From assembly GCA_947095585.1 (NCBI GenBank), contig OX352763.1, positions 33,157,462 to 33,221,461 of the forward strand: a DNA stretch of 64,000 bases. Reading direction: 5' to 3'. Below, piece by piece: positions 37,071 to 50,110 of the stretch. The notes under the pieces are model-generated. The model was not told the origin of the DNA. It saw nothing but the letters and a program-made list of their open reading frames with translations, and searched no databases. This DNA comes from Nephrocerus scutellatus (taxonomy: Eukaryota > Arthropoda > Insecta > Diptera > Pipunculidae). Position 1 is the stretch's first letter. The number at the start of each line of letters is the position of its first letter. A program made the position numbers and the translations under genes.

Positions 37071-37804
37071 TGGCTAAGATTGGTTTCTGGATTGTGAGGA
37101 CGCTCTTTGACTCAGGGAGTTAAGGACTTCAAAATACCAGCTTTTTTCAATTGGAACGTGAGTTTCTTCGATATAATATGGACATACTGGGAGTGAGTGA
37201 AGTAAGATGGTTCGACGCGGCAGAGTATCAATCCCCAACGTATAACACTGTGCTACTTTACTCCGGCAAAGACTCTGGCATTCCTCGTGAATATGGATAG
37301 GGGTTGCTGCTAACGGCAACAGCGCGCAGAGGCCTAATTTCCTGGCACTCACATGGTGATAAAATCTTATCGGTCAGATTTCGGACTAGAGTACGGCGCG
37401 TCACGATCATACAGTTTTACGCCCTAACGAACCCTTCGACTGAGGATGAAAAGGACAACTTCTACTATCAGCTAAGCGCGGTATTCAACGCAACGCCGAA
37501 CGGAGATATCGTCATTGTGATACGGAACTTGAATTCCAAGGTAGGACACGACAATGAGGGACTCAAGCATGTGAATGGGAAGCACGGTTTCGGCGAACGA
37601 AATGACAATGGTGAAAGATTTGTTGATTTCTGCAACACCAATCACCTTGTCATAGGAGGCACCATGTTTGAGCATAAGACCTGCCACAAAGTCAGCTGGG
37701 TGTCAACTGACAGGCAATCATCATCCAACCAAATCGATCATGTGGCGATCAGCCGAAGTTTTAGGAGCTGTCTTTAAGACGTCCGAAACGGACGAGGAGC
37801 TGAC
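37071..37804 (+). mobile_element. RTE-like endonuclease fragment, second family
   Basis: The plus strand begins near 37071 with KIGFWIVRTLFDSGS. It continues FLRYNMDILGVSEVRWFDAA (about 37170), ARRGLISWHSHGDKIL, HDNEGLKHVNGKHGFGERND, FCNTNHLVIGGTMFEHK and SNQIDHVAISRSFR, ending DVRNGRGAD at about 37804. This is an apurinic endonuclease-like domain of a non-LTR element, different in sequence from the main RTE family here. It has one stop near 37300 and ends abruptly at a fusion point with a piece of the other family. Confidence 0.82.
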
Positions 37805-37817
37805 CGGGTGTGGTACC

Positions 37818-38103
37818 GCCAGGTTGAAGAGGACGCAGGCCAGTAAATCCCCTTGTCGGAGCGCATTATAGATGTTGAATGGGCTTGATAGTGATCCGGA
37901 TATTTTAACTTCGCTTATAACATTGGTCATGGTCAACCTACATAGTCTTGTCAGTTTATTTGGGATGCCGAATTCTCTCATGGCCTTTTAAAGTTCTACT
38001 CTGATTATGCTATCATAGGCGGCTTTAAAGTCTATAAAAATATGGTGTAGTGAGTTTTGAAACTCTAGACACTTTTCCATCACCTGCCTAAGGGTGTAAA
38101 TCT
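37818..38103 (-). mobile_element. RTE RT fragment (main family)
   Basis: Minus strand: MREFGIPNKLTRLCRLTMTN and SPFNIYNALRQGDLLACVLF, with upstream IDFKAAYDSII. It matches 25300-25580 and 9230-9490. It is joined head to head with the endonuclease fragment ending at 37804. Confidence 0.82.
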
Positions 38104-38202
38104 TCCTCTCCATATAAGCTTTAATTATGCCAAATCTAATACTTCTCCGTGCGCGAAATATGCTTAAAAAGGGATACAAAGTTTTCAATTTACGTATTAA
38201 TA

Positions 38203-38465
38203 TATAGGCGCGACAGACCGTAGCAGTGCAAGTCCTAGCTTCTGGCGACCATTCATGTTGTGCGTCTTATATTTTTGTACACAAATAGAATAGACCTACA
38301 ATTTAAGGCCGTATCCGAAAGACGTGTTGAGAAACTGATTAACATTCGTTCATATTCACGAGAGGTAGGACCGTAAAAAATACTTTTCGTGTTTCTGAGC
38401 TTCAATCCTCGAGCATCCTACTCAGAATTACAACGCACTAACCATACAATTATCTTAAAGGCAAA
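38203..38465 (-). mobile_element. tRNA-derived SINE, older copy
   Basis: The body and 3' end match the SINE at 1595-1852: the minus strand shares GGCCTTAAATTGTA, TTTGTGTACAAAAATATA, ATGGTCGC and GGTCTGTCGCGCC. The head has decayed A and B boxes (ATGGTTAGTGCG; AGGATTGAAGC). The tail is TATATATTAATA. No clean target duplication remains. Confidence 0.75.
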
Positions 38466-38744
38466 CTTATTTGTCTGTAGGACGTAGGTTGTGTGGGATT
38501 TCTCTTTCACATCTTTGATATAAGCATCACCCTTCTCCATCCTATTGGTATGTACCCGAAGAGTGTTATGCTGTTTCTAAATATACTTACGAAGTCTTGA
38601 AGAGGGTACCTATTTCAGAACTTACATAATTGCCAGAATGACAGCCGATTTGAAGAGTTGGAAGCTTATAACTGCTATTCTAATTTTAAAAACTTTTATT
38701 TAACTTGACTTGACCCCTTTTTATCTGTATTTTTGACGACCAAT

Positions 38745-39840
38745 TTGAGGTCCTTTTTAACAAACTTCCTCACGACCTAGAGAGCTGAAATTTTGTGAGT
38801 GCGTAAGTACAAAATAAAATTTTTGATATTCCACGTATGATGCGTGTTACGTTCGCGTGTAAAACGTGTGATGGTTTGAAATCTCGCCATTTTCTCGTTT
38901 TTTGAGGTCTTTTTTAACCACCTTTCGCATGACGTATAGGCCTGAAATTTTATGAGCGACTCATTCTGATATCCCGCTTTTGTCGCGTGTGGCGCGTGTG
39001 AAGCTTGGAAAAAAGAAAATTCTTGAAATGCCCCGACCACAAAAACAGATATTTTGGCGATTATTACCAAATAATTAACGACTGTGTGGCGTGTTTCGAT
39101 GTATACATAAAAAAGTGTCGCGTGTGGCGCGTGAGATGTGTTTTTTTTTACTTTTTTGAGGTCCTTTTTAACCAACTTTTTCACGACCTAGAGAGCTGAA
39201 AATTTGTAAGTTTATAAGTCCGATATAGCATTCTTTCCGAGTATGACACATGTCGCGTGTCGCGTGTGGCGCGTGTGATGGGTTTACATTTTTGTATTTT
39301 TTCAACTTTTTTACCCGAAATCTGAAATTTTTGAGTACCTAAGTGTAAAATAGATTTTTGATATTCCACGTATGATGAGTGTCACGTTTCGCGTATAGAC
39401 GTATATGCCTGAAATTTTGTGAGTTTCTAAGTCCGAAATAGTATTTTTTCCCGAGTACGACACGTGTAGAGTGTCGCTTATCGCGTGTGGCGCGTGTGAT
39501 TGGTTGAATTTTTTTTTCCCGAATTTTTAACCACCTTCCACACGACCTAGAGAGTTACAATTTTGTGAATATCTTAGTCCAAAATAGCATTTTTTATATT
39601 CCACGTATGATGGGTGTCATATTTCGCGTGTGTAACCACCTTTCGCACGACCTGAGCGGCTCAATATCAAGGGCCCATTTTGATATCCCGCATTTGACGC
39701 GTGTGGCGCGTGTGAAGCGCGGAAAAAACAAAATTCTTTGATATAGCCCCGACCTCAAAAACATATATTTTAGCGATTATTACAAAATAATAAACGATTG
39801 TATGGCGTGTTTCGATGTATATATAAAAATTGGTGCCCGA
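38745..39840. repeat. Complex diverged repeat built on GCGTGTGGCGCGTGTG
   Basis: The motif CGCGTGTGGCGCGTG recurs near 38985, 39120, 39262, 39482 and 39700. TTGATATTCCACGTATGATG-like segments occur near 38823, 39358 and 39595. CACGACCTAGAGAG-like segments occur near 38770, 39182 and 39540. A longer module (GATATTTTGGCGATTATTAC, then GCGTGTTTCGATGTATA) appears at about 39045-39110 and again at about 39765-39825, roughly 715 bp apart. Modules therefore follow each other in a higher-order pattern. No coding sequence is supported. Confidence 0.75.
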
Positions 39841-42450
39841 AAAATTAAGTTTTTTTACATTTCCTTGTTATTTAATGTATTTCTGATACTTTCTCAAAAA
39901 ATACATATTTTTCGTTTATTTTTTTTTTTAATTGTGCGATTGGAAATCGCTCATACCCAGGAATTTACGGTGACGTGCACTGCCCAAACAGCGATAATTC
40001 ATCAACTGGTATTAGAGAAAGATTTTGTTTCCTTTGAGCGGATCTCAACTACAAAAGAATGCTTTATGCCTTACCTTGGGGAAATATACTTTCTGGATGT
40101 GCTGATAAAATGTGACATTGTTACATAGTTCTGGATTGATGAATGATTCTGGGTGATGAATGACTTCATGTAAAAATGGATTTAGAGACTTTGTTTTTAT
40201 AACAACCGTCAGAATGCTTGAATAGTTATCTGGAATTTTATTATTAAGGCAATTCCTTGATTATTTTAATATAAAGTTGGGTTATGCCTGTACTAAGGAT
40301 AGCAGTATTTTCCTATTCTTTAAATGGTCGGTGCACCGTGATGGTAATGCTACATTTCAAATAAGCTTATAAGCTGCCATCCACCATCCACCATACCATT
40401 ACAATTAAAGCACTTCTCGAATCAATGTCCTTTTTTTTAATTTTTTACTTTGATTAATACAAAGAAACTTTATTTTCAAGTTATCCTCAAGCATATAAAC
40501 ACCTTAATCTAACTATATCCTTTTTCAGGTCAATATTCCTGCAAAGTGGAAAAACCCTCTTTATTATAAATTTCACCCTCGACACATAAAAAAATTCTTA
40601 TCTGGCATTGCGATATCTTTATTAAAAATAACAATGAATATATTTTTTTCATTCCCCCATTAGTCGTAACTGCGCTCGAAATTCTCAAGAGGGCTGTAAA
40701 AATTTCTGAAGAACTAATTTCGATTTACTGTTCGCGATCAGCAATTTGAATGCTATATAAAAATAACCCAAACGATACAGCAATATGCCTTTCTGTTTCA
40801 CATTCTCAGTACGTGCAGAGGCCGTCATATAGGCACTCACTGTGTAGTGGGTATTGGTGTATTACTTAAGGGTACTTAATAAGTTTCACTACCAAAGGGA
40901 TAAGGTAAATTGATAAAATTCCGCACCATCTCTCTCTGTCTCTTACTCCAAACAGAATCGTGATGCCGATGCGGCATACGGCTGTGCACTTCGATTTTTC
41001 AAAAGTTTCCAAAGCTTTCGCTTAGTAAGGGGTGGACATCAAGTTTTACAGAATGGAAAAATCCATAATATAGCAAATAGGTTTCAGAAGTGTTTTCAAT
41101 TTCCGTTCGTTCGGCAAATGTGCTTCATTGGTTTAATAAGTGCGTACCTCGACAGAATAAAATTGCAAAACAGTCAAATTGACGCAAAACATAAATCAAA
41201 ACGAATTTCCCGGAGTATATCACCAATGCTGGAACAACTTTTCCTTTAACTCAATTAAAATTCATTCGTTACGCTCGTGATACAATACCAACACACATTC
41301 AAATACAGAAAGAGAGAGAGAGAGAGAAGAGAAAACTTTTTTTTTTTTAAAAAAAAACCTCAATATTCCGATTATCCTGGTCGGAAAGGGAAATTTCAGC
41401 ACCCACCCGGCTTACCATTATGAAAGCATTCGAGTCACCATCATCTTAAAGCGTACAAAATTCATACGACAGTAACGATGATGCTTGGAGCTGGTAGCAA
41501 GCTCCTTGAATGGAAATGATATGCTGACTACTGAAACATGGACGGCCGGCGACCAGCGACCTGCCACCGCCTTAGTGTATGGTTCGCGCGCTCTGTTTCT
41601 GCCAAAGAGGGTAGAGGGTAGTTTGCTGTGTATATATTCCACGGTGGATTTTCTAATTAGTATTAATGGGGGCGTGTTTTGATTACACTTACAGCCGCGT
41701 AAAAGTCTTGTCGCGCTCCAGCGCGGAGCTGCTCCACTGTAAGGCTGTAAGGCTTAATTAGTGAGTGAGCAGAATTAAAATCTGATTTATTCGCGTATTT
41801 TAATTTTGTAGTTTTTACCCAGGACATGATTTGCCGTTGTTGTTTTACCATTGCAACGGAAGTTATTAGTTTGTAATTTTATTATTCATCCCAAATTATT
41901 TATCGTCTTTTTCCATTTAATATTTATGTGAATTTTCAATCCTAATTTGTAAATAGTGTAAGGGTGATATTGGTGTATAGGCCCCAATATAATCCTTGTT
42001 AATGCGACTATGTATTTAGAATGATGCGCTTATATATTAATTATGAACTGGTTCATTATCTTATACCAATCACTACTAATTCTATTAAATTTCATTATGC
42101 AGAGTGCTTTGTTCTGGTGGTGGTCGATTGAGTCGGGAATACGGAATAAATAAATAAATGTCTATGTCAATTACCCCCTCAAAGGGGTGAAATAAAGTGA
42201 TCAGAGACACTGGTTTTACAATCAAAATTAACATAATTGGTAACAAACAAGTCCTTATCGTTGAGCCCATATCCATCCAATGGTAGACTTTTTTCATTAA
42301 TTTCAAGAGATGATGGTTACCAAATGCTAGATGGAGTAGTTCAATCTTCAGTTTGGCTCTGTTATCGAAAAAGAGCAGCAAGCACTTAAGGTATCAAAAA
42401 TAATAGTAATCTTGTCTTCATAGTCAATTCAAAATCACAGATCCATTACC
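39841..42450. other. AT-rich region, nothing recognised
   Basis: About 2.6 kb. It contains a short (GA)n tract at about 41310-41330 followed by T and A homopolymers. No supported gene. Confidence 0.4.
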
Positions 42451-42454
42451 TTTA

Positions 42455-42770
42455 ATTGATCGATTGTTGTGGCAGCTACATAGATTGTGTCACAATTCAG
42501 TTGGAACCACATCTCCTCCAGATCAGTTGCATGCCAATTTTAAGCCAAAAAATAACTGACGGTAATGCACACACAATTACAATTTTTGTAGAAGTAGGTC
42601 CCAAGGATACCTCCGGTATGCATGACCCTTTTCTAGATGCACCGACCTTTTCTCAATCATTACCACTCTTCTCAAACCAAAAACTATTTGCTTATTAACA
42701 TTAACTCTGCTAGAAATAAGCCTCATTACTGAACAAAATTTATTTGTAAATTGGTGGTCTAAAATTGGCC
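42455..42770 (-). pseudogene. mariner remnant
   Basis: The minus strand reads ILFSNEAYF (decayed FSDEAHF), then VNKQ, a GGILGTYFYK-like segment, and LEEMWFQ-like DNA, in the order found in rosa-type mariner transposases such as the copy at 31800-33085. Stops are frequent. Confidence 0.5.
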
Positions 42771-43454
42771 TGACAGTATACACTATAACACTATGTCATA
42801 GTTAGCCGTAGCGGACATTCGTCAGAAATTATTTTTAAATAATTTATGCCATTTATTATATAAAAAACGAGATTAAATATATCTCAATTAATTGCCGTCG
42901 TATTTAAATGCTGTGGTCCAAAAAACACCCTTTACTAATCAAAGTCCAAGCTAAATTTAACCTAATGGAAGCTCATGCGTAGTGTATGCGACAAGATGTT
43001 TAAAGCCACGCTTGGTTTAGTTGATGGTCAAAATTTATGGATCAAGCTTAAGAGGACACACACTTTTGATTCTTACTGTGGATTGCTTTTAAAGTAAAGA
43101 AGTACAAAAGCAAAAGCATGGCTTCTGTACAGTGCCGAGAAGCATAGAGAATTTCACACGACTTCCCCGTGAACTACAGTAACCTCCAGCTCTGGTTATT
43201 TCAGAAGTCATCTTGACAGATCCGCTCACTAAGGAGCGATCTCGAAGTTTGACAGAAATGAAGTCACAATTCAGGTACGGTTCATTGACCATCTGAAAGC
43301 GTCAACAAGAGACAATAGAATGTGCGACTGTTTTAAGAAATAAGCCTATGCCGGTCGAGCGTATTGATTTGGAGAGAGACTAATCCACAATTTTTTGTTG
43401 TCTTCAGAAGCAGCCACCCCGTTTAAGCCGCGTTTAAGACAAAAATAGCTGTGA
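42771..43454. other. Spacer, nothing recognised
   Basis: About 680 bp without recognisable content. Confidence 0.35.
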
Positions 43455-45020
43455 ATAATGTTTGGCAATTTGTTTAATTTGAGACTCTATGAAAACGAGA
43501 TGTTTAATCGCAGAAGCTCCGGTTTGCAAGACATTAGCGAAGAGATTAGACAGAGAACCCCGCAAGGTGGAGTCCTTTCCCCAATTCTATGCAAATTAGT
43601 GGTGAATGAGCTGCTTGTATCCCTTAGAAGGCAGGGCAGCAGAGTGATCAATTATGCTGATGAAGTTGCTATCAGATCAGCTTGTTTATGCACGAGAGGA
43701 GCACTTCGTAAAACTCCGCCGCACTTAACATTCTGTGAAACTATGCACCACTAGACTATTCAGTAGACAAATAGCCGCCAGCGCGACTATTCGCCTTAAT
43801 GCAATCTTTCAGTGGACCGGAAATGAAATCGGTCACTCTTCTATCCGGAATATAGTTAGGATTCTACCAGGCAACATAGACTACACCATTCCGCAAATGC
43901 AATTCAACAAACGCTTCCAAGTCACCATCCCCCCACTGATCATTCTGAGAAGAGGGAGCTAAATTGGAAAATGATGACATTCACTTTTATACAGACAGGT
44001 CAAAAAACTGATGACGGATTGGTGGAGGCATTTTCTCAAAAGCGCTAAATCTTAGTCTCTTTTTCCGTCTTCCTAATCACTGTAGTGTTTTCCAGGCTGA
44101 AATCATGACGATTATGAGGTCTTGTCTTGGCTGAAGATAATTGTTATATCCGCTAAGGCTATCAAGGCCAAGCGGCGCTGAAATCCATGGAATCTGTCAT
44201 TACGAACTCTATTCTAGCCCATAACTGCCGATCATGGTTCACGGAGATGGCAGAGCAGTTCAATATGAACATGTGCTCGTTGCCCGGTCTTGGTTTGGCT
44301 GAAGAGAAATGTTATATGCGCTAAGGATATCGGCGTTTTTTTGAATAGCCAAGCGGCGCTGAAATCCCTAGAATCTTTCTCTACGAACTCTATTCTAGCT
44401 CATAACTGCCGATCATCTCTCACGGAGATGGCGGAGCAGTATAATATTCACCTATGCTAGGTGCCGGGGCATAGAGACATTCCAGGAATTTGCAGAGCTC
44501 GCCAAACACGGAACAACACAACCCATGCTACCAGAAAAAAGGTCTCTAGGCATGCCAATTGTAAACGCATGTTAAAGAGGGATGCTAACGAAAAAACAAA
44601 ACGTAGGCGGTCAAACGGAATTACTTGTCTAGCGACAAAACAAATCTGGCCAAAGCTGGATCCGAAACGCTCCAAGTGTTTAATCTCTCAAAAAAGATTT
44701 CACATCGGTGATATTATAGATGTCATCACGGAACACTGTCTCATAGGAAAACATGAAGAAAGGCTTCTCGAACGAAGTTTCATGGACGAGGAGGAGCAGC
44801 AGACCATTCTCCACCTCTTCCAAAAACGTAAGCTTCATATGAGAGCTTTAGTGATATAAAAGATACGGACATTAGTAGTTTTTTGCGTTTCTTACGAAGC
44901 TCCAACTGGTTCAACGAGTATGTGAGAAAATCTTTCTAGATCCACGTGGTATCACAATGGACCATTACTGGTCTAAGTGTGTTGGCCTTTCGACCGACAG
45001 CCACTTTAACCAAACCTTAC
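43455..45020 (+). mobile_element. LOA/R1-group non-LTR retrotransposon with internal deletion and RNase H duplication
   Basis: Plus strand. RT segment RQRTPQGGVLSPILCKLVVN then INYADEVAIRS, with the catalytic YADD changed to YADE. It is followed at once by GALRKTPPH from much further on, so several hundred bases of RT are deleted. An RNase H region follows, with a tandem duplication (44131-44285 and 44299-44468) and VPGHRDIPG-like DNA at about 44462. The C-terminal segment (44560-44830) ends with a 3' tail CCTTACCTAATCTAAC at about 45005-45020, the same tail as at 14097. Confidence 0.78.
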
Positions 45021-47382
45021 CTAATCTAACATTGGGTCAAAGTATACGCTGAAGAATATAGCTTGATCAACTAACAGACATACGTATATGTTGGCATGAT
45101 GAAGCATTATAAGGAACTTAATAAGTGTGGATTTATTTTTAGCTTGGAGCAGACTTCACCCGGTATCTCTCTATCAAAAAGAGTCCAAGAGTTATAGGGT
45201 GTAAAGTAATTTAATATCAAAATCTCGTTTCCTCCCCTAAAATACAACTTACCACGCAGGGGGAGAATAAACCAAGGTTTCACAACTTTAAGTATTTGTC
45301 GAGTATTCAGGTATAGGTTGTAAAGTGTTTCAGCAATCAGAGAAACACAATTTAATTAATTAAAAACCGACTTTCGTCTCAATCAAGAATTTCCAATATT
45401 TAAAATGAAAACGACCAACACACCCTTATTTGGAATTCCTGGAGACTATTTTTATTTCCAATACATATGCTTATCAGCTTTATCCGTTTAATATTACACA
45501 TTACTCTCATATATTACTGCGACGGTTGTTAATTTTACTTTTACGATAAATTAATAATTTTCAAATATTTACACATTTCTTATATATTATGTTTATTCAT
45601 AAAATACTACATATTACATAAATCTAAATTGAAATGTTAATATAAATAAATCTATTTCAGAATTACAAATATAAATCTGTACTACTTGGTAAGTACTATT
45701 ATACCTTAACAACTAATTTTTTTTTTTAATATAGTTTCTTAAGTAAATTTCGTATTCATGTGCAATAAATAAATTTTAATTCAATTCTATTATTTTATCA
45801 GTTATTTGTTAGATATGTAGGTACTAATATAATTATTATTATTTTTATACATAATTAATAAAACAAATCATTGCATCAATTTGTACAAAATACAAACAAT
45901 AATGAAATGAATTTAAATCAAAATTATCACTCAGCTTTATTGATATTACATACATATTTGGTTTTACTTACTACATAGTATTATTAAGTAAATTTATTGT
46001 TGCGGAAACGGCGTCTGTCAGAAGGAGGGCTTCTTATGCTGATGATGATGGTAGTGATAAAAAACCTTGCATAATATTAGTATGTTATATTATTAATCAT
46101 TAAAATTATAACATTATAATTCACTTAAATACACCCAAGTACATTCTATGTGTGTGTTAGTACTCGTTCACAATTGGTTTAAATTCGATTTAACTGCAAG
46201 CGTCGCGGCAGGAAGTATTTTGATTCGTTATACAGTTACATACATATATATACGAGTATATCTCTATATTTTGTCTTATTTGCTTATACCATACCAGGTA
46301 AATATAAGCTCAAGAATTCTAGCTGTATAGTAAATAAATAATAATACATAGATACGTTATATATAATTTATATTGTATTTCGGTAAAACGTTTTGCGGGA
46401 TGAACTGTGTTGAAAATTACTTTGCATTAAATTAGATGTACAGTTTGGTGGTGAGTTTTTCTTAACAGCAATTGTTGCAAAAGAAGTAACTTCAGCCCTT
46501 ATTTTCAATGGCAAGACAGCTCAATGTAAATGTGTATCGATTATGCCTAAAATTAGGACACAATAATGTAATTTTTATAGAGATAGCAATTCGACAAACA
46601 AATAGGCAACCCTAATTGGCCAATCATTTTACTTGCAGACAGAACATTGTTGTACCAGTAGAAGGTACAACACAACGACGCAGAAGTCCTTAATAAAACG
46701 GTCTGCTAAATTTCTGAGTGTACCTCTAAAACTATGCATCTATGTTGTCAGGCCAGAAATACCGTCTGAGTTTCAGCAAAGAAAAAAATATACAGTAAGC
46801 TTTCTATAAGTGTGTTACCCCTAAGTGAGGTGTTGCATTACCATACATAAATAAATTTTTATAAATCTGATTAAACACAAGGTTTGGTAATTCTTTTGAA
46901 AAACGAAATGAACTTGGCAACGCAAATAGACCCTATTTTGTTTAGGTTGAATATTAAACAATTATTTAACTACCATGCGCTGATAAGAGCACTCTAAACA
47001 TATCATTTATGATTGAGAAACGTAACTCCTCTTGTGCGCAAGTGGACACATACCTTAAACACTGACCTGATGGCAGATTTCGCAAGCGTGAGTTTTACTG
47101 TGTTACCGAAAAATGTATTTACTCTATTTTTGACCGACCGTTAATTTCGTATGGAAATTAAAAGCGTCAAGATAGTTTTTGGGTACACAGTAAAACTCAA
47201 GATTGCGGAATCTGACCTTTGTACAGCATAATATAATTGGAAGAATGTAACAGAGTGGAATTTAATGCTTCCAGGAACCAATGCTGTCTAAGCTAAACGC
47301 CAACCTGCAGCTATTATATATGAAGAGGTAAGAGGTAACAGGTGCGCTATCAACAAATGACCAGATATTCATTATCGCTACA
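45021..47382. other. Very AT-rich region, nothing recognised
   Basis: About 2.4 kb, especially AT-rich at 45400-46400. No supported gene, RNA or repeat family. Confidence 0.4.
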
Positions 47383-47480
47383 AAATACTGCGAAACGATT
47401 CGGTTTTCTAAAGCTCTGCAAGAAATATTTCACCCTCTATGATCTGGCTACCATTTACAAGGGGTATATTCGCCCAATCT
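47383..47480 (+). mobile_element. Jockey/CR1-like fragment
   Basis: The plus strand reads KRFGFLKLCKKYFTLYDLAT then IYKGYIRP, the segment just before the C-terminal part of Jockey/CR1-like elements. It parallels the start of the fragment at 33630. It ends exactly where an RTE 3' end begins. Confidence 0.65.
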
Positions 47481-48145
47481 TCATCATATTTGGCTCTACA
47501 ACCGGTGTCCAGTCCTGGCCTCCGGCAAAAAATCTCTACACCGGTCCCGATTTGGAGACGATATCTTCCAGTTTAGCATCCATTAAATCTGGGCGGTCTA
47601 CGTCATCCTTCCAGCGTAGGCTTGGCCGGCCTCGCTGTCGTGTTCCATAAATTCTACCGAAAAGGACTTTCCGAGCAGGATCCTCTTCGCTCATGCGAGC
47701 TAAATGTCCTATCCACCTGAGCCTACTGAGCTTAATTCTCTTCACGATGTCGACATAGCGGTAACGCCCGTAGATCTTATCATTATAGAGTCTCCGGAAT
47801 CGTCCTTTCTCACACACGGGGCCACAAATTCTCCGTAAGCATTTTCTCTCGAACGCGGCAAAGAGGTCAGAATGCTTTTTGCTAACCACCAAGTTTCGGA
47901 TCCATATGTAAGTACTGGTATGACCATTGTCTTATACACCAGCAGCTTGGATGTTATGGTTAAATTCCTGGATTTGAAGAGTCTTGGCAGACTTAAGTAG
48001 GCTTTGTTGGCTTTGAGCAACCGTGCGCGTATTTCTGGTTACATGCTGTTATCGGCTGCTACAGTTGACCCGAGATAGTTAAAGGATTGCATTACTTCAA
48101 TTGCGCGTTCTACTAGTTTTATTGAGGAACGACTGTTGGATCTTT
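47481..48145 (-). mobile_element. RTE 3' part
   Basis: Minus strand: KANKAYLSLPRLFKSRNLTI, VIPVLTYGSETWW, FAAFERKCLRRICGPVCEKG, RLRWIGHLARMSEEDPARKV and RQRGRPSLRWKDD, ending CCAAATATGATG at the left edge (47481-47492). It is 5'-truncated and carries few stops compared with the 8346 copy. Confidence 0.85.
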
Positions 48146-48194
48146 TAATGTTGGATATTCTACTCTACTCTACTACTAGTCCTTCCAATTGTGA

Positions 48195-48245
48195 GCATAA
48201 ATATAAAACGCACAACACAGATGGTCGGGAGAAGCTATGCCCTGA
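48195..48245 (+). mobile_element. Possible SINE body fragment
   Basis: AAATATAAAACGCACAACAC followed by GATGGTCGGGAGAAGC resembles the minus-strand body of the SINE near 38250 (AAAATATAAGACGCACAACA). About 45 bp; weak. Confidence 0.35.
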
Positions 48246-48964
48246 ACCACAATGATCTGTTGGGCCGCAAACACCGCAATCTCAATAACTTCAACAGACT
48301 TCAACGGATTCGTAACGTTTATCAAGAGCCTACTGTTAAATAAGCTATCGGTTATTTACTTTCTTGGACACTTTTTGATTTATTCAGGTTGAATTAAATC
48401 AATGTGTAACTTCTTTACGGCTTTACGGTTACAAGGGGCTTAAGATTTTCTACATTGATAAGAGCAGCTTCTAAAATTTCTTTGCTATCGAATCCTAGCG
48501 CTGACTTAAAAAGCAAAATCAAAAGTTAGTAGATATATCTAAATGAAAGGTTATTATAAAGTTTATATAGAATTGTTTGTTGTAGATAGATTTAAAATTA
48601 AAACTTTATAAATAAGCCACAAGAAAAATGTTTGAAGAAATTTAGTTAGTAATTTCTTCATTCTTCTTCTTCGCTTGAGGGTTTGAAAATTGCATACAGA
48701 TTGTCCGTCTGTCTGCCTGTGTGCACAGTTAGTACTAAAAATTTGTATTGAAAAGCCTTTTGACCAATTTGATTACATTGAGAAAATGTATTAACCTTTG
48801 TCCACTAGTAGAGGTTCTTATATGTATAAAGTGGTGTTGTATATATTTTTTTATAAATAACACACTCTCAGGGTTTTTACCCTTATAATGATTAGTACAG
48901 CGTGTGCGTTAGGAAATTAGGGAGAGAAAAAGATGAGATGTCTTTGCACTTGTGTCTTAACAGA
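48246..48964. other. AT-rich spacer with a short GTCY tract
   Basis: About 720 bp. CCGTCTGTCTGCCTGTGTG at about 48704 is a (GTCY)n tract like those in the repeat arrays at 1-1290. No coding sequence. Confidence 0.4.
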
Positions 48965-50110
48965 CTGAATACCATACAAATGCGCTAATAAAGAGTCGGG
49001 CAATTCATTCCACAAAATTATTGAGCGGTTAATGAAGTAATCTTTGAATCTTTGGAACAACGCTTGTGGAAAAAGCGGTAGAACAGGGACAGGCAGTTAA
49101 CATTCCTATGATGTTCAAGCGATTCAATTGATTTCGCAATTTGTTCGTCACCAATCAGTTTTATTGCGCAGTTCTTAATTCTGTCTAGTAGATGCAATGT
49201 GGTCTTGGGGGCACCTGCTCAGACAATACAGTTTTATACAAGTTAAGGGCAAATGTATGCCTTGTAAGTTGTAGCCATGCCTGGGGGAGTGAAGTACATC
49301 TTGCACCATTTTAGAAAAACTAAACATTTTGCAGCATTCTAAGCGATGGTGAATATGTGGTCATTTCAACGAAGCTTGTTGTTGACGCACATACCGAGTA
49401 TTGCAGTTTCTTCTTTCAGAAAGATGTGGCCAGCGAAAAAATGAATTGGATAAGAAGTGGCGGATAGAAGATCATTAATGAAAATAAGAAAGAGCGTCGG
49501 AGGCAAAACCGAGCCTTGTGGAATACCGGCGTTTATGCAGTGAACATTGAAAGTGAAACAACCCAATACGACCTGGATTGAACGGTCAGAAAGGTAGTAG
49601 TTACTAGGGCCAAATCGATTCCATAAGCATTCATTTTCGACAAAAGAGCTTGATGCGCGAAACACCAAATTTATGAATAGACTGGTTCCACTTTTTAGTG
49701 AAATAGGCCATCAGATCACTTGGAGAAAGTTGCCTTCGAAAACCATACTGCAGGTCGCTAAGCATTTCCTGTAATCAAGGTAGGTTGCATAAGATTACGA
49801 TTAATCAGCAATTCCATGACCTTAACATGTAGGATACTAACGCTATCGGATGGTACTAGGAATGAGACGAAGGTTTGATAAAGGCTGTTTTTCAACTCAT
49901 TGAGAAGACTCCAGAAGAATAAGATAAATGGAAAAGCGTGCACATTGGCAGTGTTAGCATTGAACAACACCCTTTCAAAACAATTGCGAGAATACTATCA
50001 TGGTCTGTAGATTTATGAATGTTGAGATAACTCAATACTATAGCTACTTGACGAGCATGAAAGTAGATCTGTATCATAAAGGTTTCGACGGAAATATATG
50101 GCAACTGTAT
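48965..50110 (-). mobile_element. Jockey/CR1-like non-LTR retrotransposon, degraded
   Basis: Minus strand. RT segments: HKSTDHDSILAIVLKGC (about 50010), FHLSYSSGVFS, SDRSIQVVLGCFTFNVHCIN and AGIPQGSVLPPTLFLIFIND (49600-49480). After a deletion comes the C-terminal part (DRIKNCAIKLIGDE-like, SLEHHRN-like, about 49190-49090). It is the same kind of element as 19440-21835, in opposite orientation. Confidence 0.75.
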
